Shown here piece by piece: positions 1 to 7,144 of a stretch of DNA of 9,402 nt. The position numbers were made by a program, and so were the translations under genes. The DNA lies in NCBI GenBank assembly GCA_025356915.1, contig JANXQG010000124.1, positions 1 to 9,402 of the forward strand, read 5' to 3'. Numbering within the stretch: the stretch's first letter is position 1; every line of letters starts with the position of its first letter. The notes under the pieces are model-generated. The model was not told the DNA's origin. It saw only the letters and a list, made by a program, of their open reading frames with translations, and made no database searches. The DNA is from Planctomycetota bacterium (GTDB taxonomy: Bacteria; Planctomycetota; Planctomycetia; Pirellulales; Thermoguttaceae).

Positions 1-1
1 A

Positions 2-58
2 CCACTTTCCGTCGCTGCGGGCACGGTTCTTACAGGTAACACGACGTTCGTCGCTTAG
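2..58 (+). CDS. C-terminal end of an upstream gene (partial)
   Basis: A reading frame open from the left edge ends at a TAG at 56-58 and would give the last 18 residues of a protein, ending in ...TGNTTFVA. The residues alternate small, polar and beta-branched types, as in a beta-rich tail protein, but the piece is too short to assign. It ends 8 bases before the next start, the same tight spacing as the rest of the plus-strand block, so it is probably another structural gene of the same operon. The stretch is short enough that an open frame could occur by chance. Confidence 0.5.
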   Translation, partial: PLSVAAGTVLTGNTTFVA

Positions 59-66
59 GCTACAGC

Positions 67-2061
67 ATGTCCCAGTATCAGCTCAACCCAGCGCAACAGG
101 CGCAGCAAGCTCTGAACATCAAGTATGCGCAGAGCCTCAACCCGTACCCGCCAGCTCCTGTGCAATTCGACGGCACACCGTTTCCTCCCGTCCAGCCAGC
201 CGACGCGGCTCCCGTTGATGCAGCCAACCCGTTCTCGGCTTGTGACCCGCTGGGCCAACTCGCGAATGCTATATCGAACTTAACGAACTACTACGCGGAT
301 AACGTATCATCTCCAATGGCAACCGTCAGTGCGGCTTTCGACGCACAGACCGCGGCTGTCAACCAGCTGGTGAACCAGCCTATGATCAAGGCGTCCAACA
401 GCCTCCTGGGTCTCTCGGGCGCTAACGTTAAGATCAGCGTCCTTCAGAAGCCAGTGCAACAGAACGGTCAGCAAGTGCTGCAACCGAAGAACATCACGAA
501 TTCGTCGGCATATGCCAACCAAGTGCTGGCTCAGCTATCTTCGTCCAGTCAGAACGTACCGGTCTCTTCCGTTGGGACAGAACAGCTGTTCGCCAGCATG
601 GGGGTGCCGTTCGCCACCAGCAAGGAGTCCACCGAGGATGCCCTGATCAATAAAGGCATCTACGTCGTCAACGGTCTGTGGATTCCACAGGGCTACCTCG
701 ACATGTCGTGTGCCAAGAAACTGGGCGCGCTGCTGGGAGGTACCGACATTTGTGCAAAGCTCACACCGTATCTATCCAAACCAGCGGGGTCGTTGACCAC
801 GTGTATCGTCCACGCCTACCAGGCGTCGTCGTTGCCCCTTAGCGTGCTCAACTGTGAGGTACCGGTACCCGTGTTGCCCACAGGCAGCTGTGCGCCGCAG
901 GAGGTCATCCAGGACGTAGAAGACGTGTTGGCTTTCGACGCTAGCATCTACGCCGTACTCGCCAGTTTTCCTGAGTTGAAGCGCAGTGACCTCAAGGTGT
1001 ATGCGTTCTGGAACCAAATACCGAACGCCTCGCAGGCCAACACATTGCTGTTGCAGTCTCAGGGCTATACGAATGCCGAGATCACGCTCATTCTATCGGC
1101 CGGCACCAGCGGTAATGTCGCTAGCTGCGTGATCGCACAACCAGCGGACATCCTGGCCTACGTATGTGGTGTGGACGACCAGCAGATCCTCAAGGGACCG
1201 GACGCCGTGGACCCGAGCCCCAGCACCAACTCCCTGGTGGACGAAATCTTGGCGAAAGCCCTGACACCACGTCCCCCCACCGCTGCTGGCGTCGATGACC
1301 GAGACAACGTACCGGCTATGGTGCTGGGCCTCATCGACCTCAAACAGACATTCAAGTGCCCCGCGAGTGGCCCCACCGCAGGTCTGGAGGACGGGCTGGC
1401 ACAGGCAACGGCGGCCATCGACGTAGGCTTTGATGCAGCCAACTCCGTACTCGCTGGCGCTCAGGGTCTGATCCTCACAGCTGGGAACACGCTATCCAAC
1501 ATTCTGACGATGGTACAGCAATACCTGGGCGACGCTCCCGGAAACTTTCTGTCCTGCATGTTTCCAGGTCAGGGGTTGGAGTTGAGTCTTCCTCTTCCTC
1601 GTGCTGTTTTGAACGGCATGCAATTCATTCTCAATACCCAGATCGGAACTATAGAGCAAAGTCTGGGGTTGTTCGACAACTTGATGTCCGGAGTCCTAGC
1701 TGGTTTCTGCATCAGTACGTCGTTGGTCTCCGGGTTGATCGGTCCGACTGGAGCATCTGTTCTTGGTGCAGCTGCTTCCCTGGTGTCTGCGTCCACCGAT
1801 AGCCCAATCAGCTGCGCGTCTTTCGAGATACCATGGCCGAACATCATCATGGATTACCTGCAATGCTTGCTCAAGATCATGCAACTTGTTCAGCGGTTGA
1901 TCCGCGGGGCTATCAGCAGCATCCGTAACTTGTTCAGCGCGCTGCAGAGTCTGTCCACGCAGTTCGGTTTCCACATTTCACACGGGATGGACACCTGCAA
2001 TCCGGCGCAAGTCATCAACGCCGTAGCGGCCATCCAGGCACAGATGGCCACGCTAACTTGA
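67..2061 (+). CDS. Large cysteine-rich putative tail/baseplate structural protein
   Basis: A 664-residue protein I do not recognise. Residues 1-57 are rich in Pro, Gln and Ala and look disordered. The body carries 14 cysteines scattered along its length (for example C59, and in MSCAK, DICAKL, GSCAPQ, LQCLL, DTCNP), which is many for a cytoplasmically assembled phage protein. Around residues 539-577 is a Gly/Ala/Ser/Val-rich hydrophobic stretch, followed at about 592-630 by an amphipathic, leucine-rich segment with basic residues. There is no signal peptide. The ATG follows the upstream stop by 8 bases, and an AGG seven bases upstream may act as a weak ribosome site. Its place just before the wedge and J-like genes suggests a tail or baseplate component, such as a hub, tail-tube end or short tape-measure-like part. 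This is inferred from position only. Confidence 0.85.
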   Translation: MSQYQLNPAQQAQQALNIKYAQSLNPYPPAPVQFDGTPFPPVQPADAAPVDAANPFSACDPLGQLANAISNLTNYYADNVSSPMATVSAAFDAQTAAVNQLVNQPMIKASNSLLGLSGANVKISVLQKPVQQNGQQVLQPKNITNSSAYANQVLAQLSSSSQNVPVSSVGTEQLFASMGVPFATSKESTEDALINKGIYVVNGLWIPQGYLDMSCAKKLGALLGGTDICAKLTPYLSKPAGSLTTCIVHAYQASSLPLSVLNCEVPVPVLPTGSCAPQEVIQDVEDVLAFDASIYAVLASFPELKRSDLKVYAFWNQIPNASQANTLLLQSQGYTNAEITLILSAGTSGNVASCVIAQPADILAYVCGVDDQQILKGPDAVDPSPSTNSLVDEILAKALTPRPPTAAGVDDRDNVPAMVLGLIDLKQTFKCPASGPTAGLEDGLAQATAAIDVGFDAANSVLAGAQGLILTAGNTLSNILTMVQQYLGDAPGNFLSCMFPGQGLELSLPLPRAVLNGMQFILNTQIGTIEQSLGLFDNLMSGVLAGFCISTSLVSGLIGPTGASVLGAAASLVSASTDSPISCASFEIPWPNIIMDYLQCLLKIMQLVQRLIRGAISSIRNLFSALQSLSTQFGFHISHGMDTCNPAQVINAVAAIQAQMATLT

Positions 2062-2063
2062 GG
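2060..2063 (+). promoter_or_regulatory. Ribosome binding site of the 180-aa gene
   Basis: GAGG at 2060-2063 overlaps the TGA stop of the preceding gene (2059-2061) and lies 5 bases before the ATG at 2069. It is the clearest Shine-Dalgarno in the structural block and fixes this start. Confidence 0.7.
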
Positions 2064-2068
2064 ATACC

Positions 2069-2611
2069 ATGACGGTCACCGTAACGCTCACAACCGCTGA
2101 AGCCGACCTGGTTCGTCGAAAGTCCAAGCCTTTCAATGAACGACCTGCCATCTATCACATAGGGTCTGGTACAGAAGTTACGATCAGCGATGACTTCGAG
2201 GCATTTCTCATCCTGGCCAACGCGGGGGCTAGGTCCTCGATGGCGCTAATGATCAATATCTTGCTCAAGTTTACTTCGGGTCCGACGACCCGGAATGCAG
2301 CGTATGCCGAAATGCTGAATGACGCGGTTCTCGACGCCCTGGCCCGCCAGGCGCAGTCCAAGCAGATCCTGAGTGGTTACGACGCCTCGTTCCAGGCGTT
2401 GGACCCAGGTAAGTTCAAAATCGTACCCGAAGTTTCGACGATGAACGATGACCTGCTGGCCTTGATACCGTTGCAATCCTTCCAGGATTTCGCCAACTAC
2501 CAGTACGCCGTGGCCTTCCAGTACAAGCAGCGAGGTGCCGGGGCTACCGACGATGCTCTCGTACAACGTATGGCACGCTCCTACATGGCAGCCCTCGTGT
2601 CTTACGCGTAG
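2069..2611 (+). CDS. Unrecognised phage structural-module protein, 180 aa
   Basis: A 180-residue protein I do not recognise. The first 40 residues are beta-like with alternating Thr/Val, and the rest is mostly helical, with a hydrophobic stretch near residues 58-68 (MALMINILLKF) and an alanine-rich helix near 80-96. It has no signal peptide and no cysteine. The start is supported by a GAGG directly upstream. It lies between the large cysteine-rich protein and the gp25/W-like gene, with only 7 and 8 bases separating them, so it is almost certainly co-transcribed and is probably a baseplate or tail assembly component. A tail completion or terminator protein is possible, but no motif proves it. 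Confidence 0.85.
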   Translation: MTVTVTLTTAEADLVRRKSKPFNERPAIYHIGSGTEVTISDDFEAFLILANAGARSSMALMINILLKFTSGPTTRNAAYAEMLNDAVLDALARQAQSKQILSGYDASFQALDPGKFKIVPEVSTMNDDLLALIPLQSFQDFANYQYAVAFQYKQRGAGATDDALVQRMARSYMAALVSYA

Positions 2612-2619
2612 TTTGTGGC

Positions 2620-3093
2620 ATGAGTAAGACGATGAAATGGGCCGATGGCGACATTGTCATTGACCGCAACAAGGGGCGAAGCCTATGGATTCAGGGTACC
2701 GAGAAGGCTTCCCAGGATGCAGCATTCAGCCTACTCACAGCTACCGACACGCTACGACGCATCGGTTGTGGGCTGAAGAATCTGGAGAACCTCTCCCGTC
2801 AGCCAGGTATGACCAAGATGCGTGTACATCAGGAAGCCACCGACGCGATCAATAGGCTCCAGGATTGGCAAACCATCGATGGCACACTTTCGGAGTCTGA
2901 ACGTATCACCGGCATCGAGCAAATACAGGTCCTTCAGGAATCGCCAACCAGTGTGGTCTTCAACTTGACCATCGTCACGGCCACTAGTGATGCCCGCCAG
3001 ATAAGTTACCGCGTACGCCTTGGTCAACAGTACACGGGACAGCGTCGCCAGCAGCTACCAGGTTACTTCCAGACCGACGATACTATCGGCTAA
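2620..3093 (+). CDS. Probable gp25/W-like baseplate wedge protein
   Basis: A 157-residue protein. The N-terminus (ADGDIVIDRNKGRSLWIQG) followed by EKASQDAAFSLLTATDTLRR and a GCGL motif near residues 49-52 resembles the opening of gp25/GpW and DUF2634-type wedge proteins: a declared beta strand, then 'G.eK..QD' and '..R..G.GL'. The second half has a helix, then SESERITGIEQIQVL and two beta strands ending in ISYRVRLG, matching the family pattern of an Arg/Ile after an acidic turn followed by a beta hairpin. In T4-like tails gp25 joins the wedge to the tube and is normally encoded just upstream of gp6/J, as here. Length is within the usual range. No Shine-Dalgarno is visible, so initiation is probably coupled to the stop 8 bases upstream. 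The family call rests on pattern and position. Confidence 0.6.
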   Translation: MSKTMKWADGDIVIDRNKGRSLWIQGTEKASQDAAFSLLTATDTLRRIGCGLKNLENLSRQPGMTKMRVHQEATDAINRLQDWQTIDGTLSESERITGIEQIQVLQESPTSVVFNLTIVTATSDARQISYRVRLGQQYTGQRRQQLPGYFQTDDTIG

Positions 3094-3114
3094 TTTTCGC
3101 GCTAGTTTCTGTCG

Positions 3115-4518
3115 ATGGCACGCACACCCGTACAAGTAGAAGACGCTATGATCGCGTCGACAGCCAACATAGACCCGGGTATCGACGCCATGAAGGGTCC
3201 CCACAGGGCCGGGTTCATCCAGCCGCAGGCAAACGTCATCTCGCAGACGGAGCAGGTCATCGATGATCTCGCTCTGCGCTACAGCCTACGCTACGTGATG
3301 GCGCGCAACCCTGCGATCATGCCACTCTACGCTGCCAACCACGGTATCGCCAAGGGACAGGGCTCACCGTCACGCACACCGTTGGTCTTCTATACCTTCA
3401 ACGTACCGGCCCCAGGAGGCTATATCTTCATCCCATCCGGCACAGTCGCGACCACACAGGACGCCACTGTATCGTTCCAAACCATCGAGGATATCACCGT
3501 AGATTCATCAGCATTCCCTCTATATTACAATAATACTACTCAGCGTTACGAGTTCAGCGTGTGGTCCGCTAGTATTGGCATTGGACCCGAGTTCGAAATA
3601 GCAGCTGGTCGTGTCCGCACGTTGCAGTCGCAGATCGAGGGCATCGTCGGGGTGACGCAGCCGTTCCGCACAGGTCCTTCCCAGCAGATGGAATCGAACC
3701 TACAGCTGGGTCAACGACAGCAGTCGAAGTTCGTTGGTACTGCTTTGGGTACTACTGCCGGCATTGAATCTGCTGTTCGTGACTTCGACCCTGCCAACAT
3801 TCTGGACGTAAGCATCATCTACTCCACGGAGTTCGAGCTTTTCAAGCGCCCCCTACGTCGTCCTGGATTCGACATCGTTGTCGTTGGCTCCGTGATGGAG
3901 ACGGCCACGGAATCCTTTCGTAGTGCTGGAGGTGAGACGACATTCCGACTGAGCCATGCGCCCGTCTCGTCGATCTCTACCTGCCTGGTCAACGGTACCC
4001 AGGTTGTAGGCACGCTGGTCAAAGACACCAAACCGTCCACACAAGGGTCCACACAGGCTCAAGACCTTCTGTTGCTGCAAGCTCCTACGGATTCCGGTTC
4101 TACGGTTCAGGTCAGCTACACGTACAACAAGCTGCTCACCGATATCTCGACGTTCTTGACTCAGGCCAACCAGCGCAATTGGAGGTCCGACATGTTGGTG
4201 CGCGCAGCCAAGCCGGTGGCCTTCCGTATTTCTTTGGACATCCAGGCGTTGTCCACTACGGACCCACAGTCGACGATCAGCAACGCTCAGCTGGCAACGA
4301 ACACGTACATCAACCTCAATAGACTAGGTACCTTCTACACGCCAACGGCACTCGTTCAGGCCATTCTAGGCACTACCATCGGTGTGTCGAATGCGCGTGT
4401 TCGGATGTTCCAGCGCATCGACCAGCTTGGTACGCTTGACGTAGACTCCATTGAGACCAGCCGCGTCGAGTACGGTTACATCAGCCCGACGGACCTATCG
4501 ATCAATGTCTTCCTCTGA
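3115..4518 (+). CDS. Baseplate J/gp6-like wedge protein
   Basis: A 467-residue baseplate J-like protein, homologous in kind to T4 gp6 and P2 GpJ, which forms the ring of wedge dimers that holds the baseplate together and opens during sheath contraction. The family layout is visible: an N-terminal helical part; an 'IPSGTVATTQD...VSFQT' strand pair near residues 105-122; 'AAGRVRTLQSQIEGIVGVTQP' near 162-182; the 'ES(N)...R...F...ALGTTAGIESAVRDF' helix-turn block near 192-225; and FDIVVVGS near 251. A beta insertion of about 75 residues (about 271-345, from TFRLSHAPV to QVSYTYNKL) precedes the C-terminal domain, which begins DMLVRAAKPVAFRISLDIQAL. No clear ribosome site precedes the ATG, and its end overlaps the next gene by 14 bases. 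Confidence 0.85.
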   Translation: MARTPVQVEDAMIASTANIDPGIDAMKGPHRAGFIQPQANVISQTEQVIDDLALRYSLRYVMARNPAIMPLYAANHGIAKGQGSPSRTPLVFYTFNVPAPGGYIFIPSGTVATTQDATVSFQTIEDITVDSSAFPLYYNNTTQRYEFSVWSASIGIGPEFEIAAGRVRTLQSQIEGIVGVTQPFRTGPSQQMESNLQLGQRQQSKFVGTALGTTAGIESAVRDFDPANILDVSIIYSTEFELFKRPLRRPGFDIVVVGSVMETATESFRSAGGETTFRLSHAPVSSISTCLVNGTQVVGTLVKDTKPSTQGSTQAQDLLLLQAPTDSGSTVQVSYTYNKLLTDISTFLTQANQRNWRSDMLVRAAKPVAFRISLDIQALSTTDPQSTISNAQLATNTYINLNRLGTFYTPTALVQAILGTTIGVSNARVRMFQRIDQLGTLDVDSIETSRVEYGYISPTDLSINVFL

Positions 4519-4762
4519 TACTCGCCTGATCCTCTTGGCCTGCGCGTCCGCGCTGTACGACCGCCCCGACCTGGCTGGCCGGTTGCGGCGCGTTGCTCTT
4601 CAGGTCAACGACCCCGTTTTGGATCCCATCGATCATACGGAGACAGAGGTCATCTTGGATACGGATGCTCCCGACGCCAACCCCGTCGAGATACAGCACC
4701 CTAGTCGTGTGATCCATGATCGTAAGCTACTATTTCCGCAGAGGGAGCTACTCCGCGGATGA
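4505..4762 (+). CDS. Small protein between J-like and propeller genes, 85 aa
   Basis: An 85-residue product starting MSSSDTRLILLACASAL and ending in FPQRELLRG. The ATG at 4505 lies inside the last codons of the J-like gene in another frame, and its TGA shares bases with the ATG of the following gene (ATGA at 4759-4762). That double overlap is typical of translationally coupled genes, and the same frame has an earlier ATG at 4451 that would cause a needlessly long overlap. The N-terminal half is helical with many Arg and Leu. The middle is acidic (VILDTDAPDANP). No family is recognised. Its place suggests a small baseplate component, or a chaperone for the neighbouring large proteins. Confidence 0.75.
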   Translation: MSSSDTRLILLACASALYDRPDLAGRLRRVALQVNDPVLDPIDHTETEVILDTDAPDANPVEIQHPSRVIHDRKLLFPQRELLRG

Positions 4763-6897
4763 CAACTCTCACGATTTCTCCGTTCCAGGAAGTCTATCAT
4801 AACGTCTTCCAGGCACTGGTAGCCGCGATGCCAGATACGGGCTTCATTCTGAAGGCTCCGGTGATCGTTCCGTATTCGGACATGAAGCCGACTACGTTCA
4901 TCATCACAGCCAACCCAGGTGATCCTCTGGACATCTACGTCAACGACAAGTTGGTAAGCCACATCATCGCAGCAGAGGCGCGTTTCCAACTGAATATGCA
5001 GCTCGCGCAGGGGTACTCGCGTATCCGCGTACAATCGCCGATGGAAAGCTTCCGCCTCGTTGTAGCTGCGACCAACTACGCTACCCTCTATGCGGCGTGG
5101 GCTGACCAGTACTTTAGCGAGATCGGTGTCAACCTTCAGGACATCTCGCGTAACCTGAACAGTCGCTTCAACCTGAAGCAGGTGGAACACCAAATCCTGT
5201 GGCAGGACCTGCTACCAGGAACGCGCATGATGCGCATTCTAGCTGGCAAGATGGCTGTCAAATCGTTGATCAACATGGCCCCCACGGATGAGGGTATTGA
5301 AGACCTGGCGAAAGCGTTGACGGGTACGACGCCAATAGTCCTACCCACATTGTTGGACCAAGATGTCTACGAGCCCGAATGTCGCCTACTCTACGCGACC
5401 GCGCAGGACTTTGCTGGCTACGAATTCAACCTCTGGTTGTTCAACCTCTGCGCGGCTAGCTGGCAGGCGTTCGTGATCCTGATGAACAATCTGGACGATG
5501 ACATCTACAAGCTGCTGTCGGTCAGCGACCAACAGGTGAAGCTCCTCCATGGACGAACCACCATCGAGAGTCATACGTTCGAACTTGACGCACCGCGTTG
5601 CAGCATCGTCAACATTCTGACCCAGTTCCTGGACTGTTTCGCCCGCATCAAGGTCTTCGTCGCTGGTTCGGTCCTCGACGAGTTCAGCGTCTGCGCCTAC
5701 GGTTACCCGTTCGACCTAGCGGTCAGCAACCCGGTGGGATACCTGCGGTTCGACTCCGGCATCGTGTTGGACAACAACCCCCAGTTGCCGTTCGACTCCA
5801 CGGACCCCAGCGACCCGTACACCGATGGGCTGCTGGGTCTCCCGATCACGTGCCGCTTCGACTCCGGCAACCTGCTGAACAGCCTGGACCCCCAGGTGGT
5901 CCCAGGAGCCAATTGTCCAGTCTCCGACGTTGTATGCGGGTTCCTGGAGCCCTGCGCGTCCGGGTCCGTACAAGCACTGTTGACGCTCTCGGTCGGCGCC
6001 CCTATGGGGTATCCGGTGTTCCTCGGAGGTACACAATCCGGCCTCCCCAACCTGTGGGTCACGAATCAGACCATCACGCTGCGGCGCTTGGCCCCCTTGA
6101 CCCGGGCGGTCAACGCCACGGTCACCTTGGGCGCCGCCAGCCTCGGCCTGGCCACCGGAGCCGGCTTCCTGTGGGCCGCCGCGGGGGCCGACGTGTCCCG
6201 CGTCGACCCCGAAACGAAGACGATTCTGACCAGCTACGTGCTAGGCGGCACCGTTAATCGTCTCGTATGGGACCCCGTCAAGGGTCTCCTGCTGTCCGCG
6301 AACTCCAACGGGACAGTCAACACCGTCGACTGGGTGATCGCATTGGTCGCTGCTCCGATCGTTGGTCTGCAGCCCATCAGCGGCATTCGGCTCATTGGTC
6401 GTGTGCTGTACCTGCTCTCCACGTCCGGCAACATCGTGTACGCCTACAACGCCGACACCCTGGCCCTCTTGTGGTTGAAGGCGCTCCCCGCAGCCACGGG
6501 ACCCTCGGACGTTATCGAAGCCAACGGCTACGTATGGGTTGCGTGCACGAACAGTACGGTGCTGCAGCTTGACGTAAACCACTCGGTCGTGTCGACGACA
6601 CCTGCTGCCACCGGCGCTAGCCGCTTCGCGTGGGTCGACACGGTGCAACAGTGGTGGGTCACCGGGGCGACTGACAACCGCGTGTGGGCATTCGACCCCG
6701 TGGCGGCCCTGCCGACGGCATCCGCGGTCTACACGCTGCCGGCAGGTGCTTTCCCACAGTCCTCGTGGGTAGCTGGCGGTCAGTTGTTCTACACGGCCAA
6801 TGTGGACGGGTCCGTCAGCGTCATCGACGCGCTGGCAGCCACCGTGTCCACGTCGGCCGTTGCGGCACCGCCGCTATTCGACATCCTGGGGACTTAG
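4759..6897 (+). CDS. Baseplate-associated protein with C-terminal beta-propeller
   Basis: A 712-residue protein in two parts. Residues 1 to about 330 are a mixed alpha/beta region rich in aromatic residues that I do not recognise. By position, after gp25-like and J-like genes, it may fill the role of a gp7, gp53 or GpI-like peripheral baseplate part. A linker region of about 330-425 contains two RFDSG motifs (about 331 and 365). From about 425 to 712 runs a repeated pattern of roughly 35-45 residues, with strands such as GFLWAAA...VSRVDPET, RVLYLLSTSGNIVYAYN, GYVWVACTNSTVLQLD, QQWWVTGATDNRVWAFD and QLFYTANVDGSVSVID. This is the YVTN/PQQ-like beta-propeller pattern, with about seven blades. 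A propeller at the baseplate edge could bind a receptor, glycan or fibre. It starts on an ATGA overlap, with GGGAG well upstream. Confidence 0.85.
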   Translation: MTTLTISPFQEVYHNVFQALVAAMPDTGFILKAPVIVPYSDMKPTTFIITANPGDPLDIYVNDKLVSHIIAAEARFQLNMQLAQGYSRIRVQSPMESFRLVVAATNYATLYAAWADQYFSEIGVNLQDISRNLNSRFNLKQVEHQILWQDLLPGTRMMRILAGKMAVKSLINMAPTDEGIEDLAKALTGTTPIVLPTLLDQDVYEPECRLLYATAQDFAGYEFNLWLFNLCAASWQAFVILMNNLDDDIYKLLSVSDQQVKLLHGRTTIESHTFELDAPRCSIVNILTQFLDCFARIKVFVAGSVLDEFSVCAYGYPFDLAVSNPVGYLRFDSGIVLDNNPQLPFDSTDPSDPYTDGLLGLPITCRFDSGNLLNSLDPQVVPGANCPVSDVVCGFLEPCASGSVQALLTLSVGAPMGYPVFLGGTQSGLPNLWVTNQTITLRRLAPLTRAVNATVTLGAASLGLATGAGFLWAAAGADVSRVDPETKTILTSYVLGGTVNRLVWDPVKGLLLSANSNGTVNTVDWVIALVAAPIVGLQPISGIRLIGRVLYLLSTSGNIVYAYNADTLALLWLKALPAATGPSDVIEANGYVWVACTNSTVLQLDVNHSVVSTTPAATGASRFAWVDTVQQWWVTGATDNRVWAFDPVAALPTASAVYTLPAGAFPQSSWVAGGQLFYTANVDGSVSVIDALAATVSTSAVAAPPLFDILGT
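6033..6894 (+). other. Beta-propeller repeat domain within the 712-aa protein
   Basis: About seven degenerate blade repeats, estimated to begin near residues 425, 464, 498, 539, 581, 619 and 664 of the protein. Most blades show an aromatic or hydrophobic strand (LWA, LYLL, VWVA, WWVT, LFYT), a Gly/Asn/Asp turn, then a V-x-x-V/F-D strand. The first blade is incomplete and may be closed by the last strand. Count and boundaries are by eye. Confidence 0.65.
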
Positions 6898-7038
6898 AGA
6901 AACCGACGGGCCCACCTCGAATTCGAACTTCGAGTCAGCCTTGACGCGACAATCAATGCGGGTTCCGCACTCGAATTCCTTGATCTGGAAGATCGGGTCT
7001 CCGTGACTTTCGAGGACCTCTTTCTCCTCCATGCACAT
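6874..7038 (-). CDS. Small acidic protein, 54 aa (possible 3' half of a frameshifted gene)
   Basis: A minus-strand frame of 54 residues starting MCMEEKEVLESHG and ending SLSPQDVE. The composition is that of a real small protein: acidic helix, then beta strands with FECGTRIDCRV and two EFE/KEFE segments encoded by CTCGAATTC-type repeats. The last 24 bases overlap the 3' end of the propeller gene on the opposite strand. The ATG at 7038 has only a weak AGGG upstream. A second ATG follows at 7032, and a TAA in this frame lies 6 bases before the start. It overlaps the preceding minus-strand frame by 86 bases, which is unusual for separate genes. It may instead be the downstream half of one gene joined by a +1 frameshift. 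No family is recognised. Confidence 0.5.
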   Translation of the reverse strand: MCMEEKEVLESHGDPIFQIKEFECGTRIDCRVKADSKFEFEVGPSVSLSPQDVE

Positions 7039-7144
7039 GATTTAGCCCTGCATGCTCTTGAACCAGTTGGACCATCGCATGGTCGCAGTTATCGTGGACG
7101 ACGACGGTCTTCACGTGGTCAAGCTTCTCGGGACCCAAAGTCAT
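6953..7144 (-). CDS. Small protein, 63 aa (possible 5' half of a frameshifted gene)
   Basis: A minus-strand frame whose ATG overlaps the stop of the 211-aa gene (TAATG at 7146-7142), a classic coupling arrangement. The first 34 residues look natural (LDHVKTVVVHDNCDHAMVQL...). From about residue 36 the frame turns into HVHGGERGPRKSRRPDLPDQ, which looks like an out-of-frame translation of the better 54-residue frame beneath it. So the true protein may be about 35 residues continuing into the other frame after CTAAAT near 7042. A GGAAG about 10 bases upstream of the start could serve as ribosome site. No family is recognised. Confidence 0.45.
   Translation of the reverse strand: MTLGPEKLDHVKTVVVHDNCDHAMVQLVQEHAGLNHVHGGERGPRKSRRPDLPDQGIRVRNPH

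Noticed and set aside
4633..5193. A minus-strand frame of 186 residues across the 85-aa and 712-aa genes.
   Set aside because: It crosses two convincing plus-strand genes and the ATGA junction between them, and shows no recognisable protein pattern.
5598..6257. A plus-strand frame of 219 residues inside the propeller gene.
   Set aside because: The product is extremely rich in Arg, Pro and Gln, typical of an out-of-frame reading of GC-rich coding sequence.
6916..6978. CTCGAATTC repeated at 6916 and 6970, with a CTCGAA/TTCGAG hairpin at 6916-6934 that might be a terminator for the convergent genes.
   Set aside because: There is no T-run on either side, and the repeats are explained as EFE codons in the 54-residue minus-strand frame.
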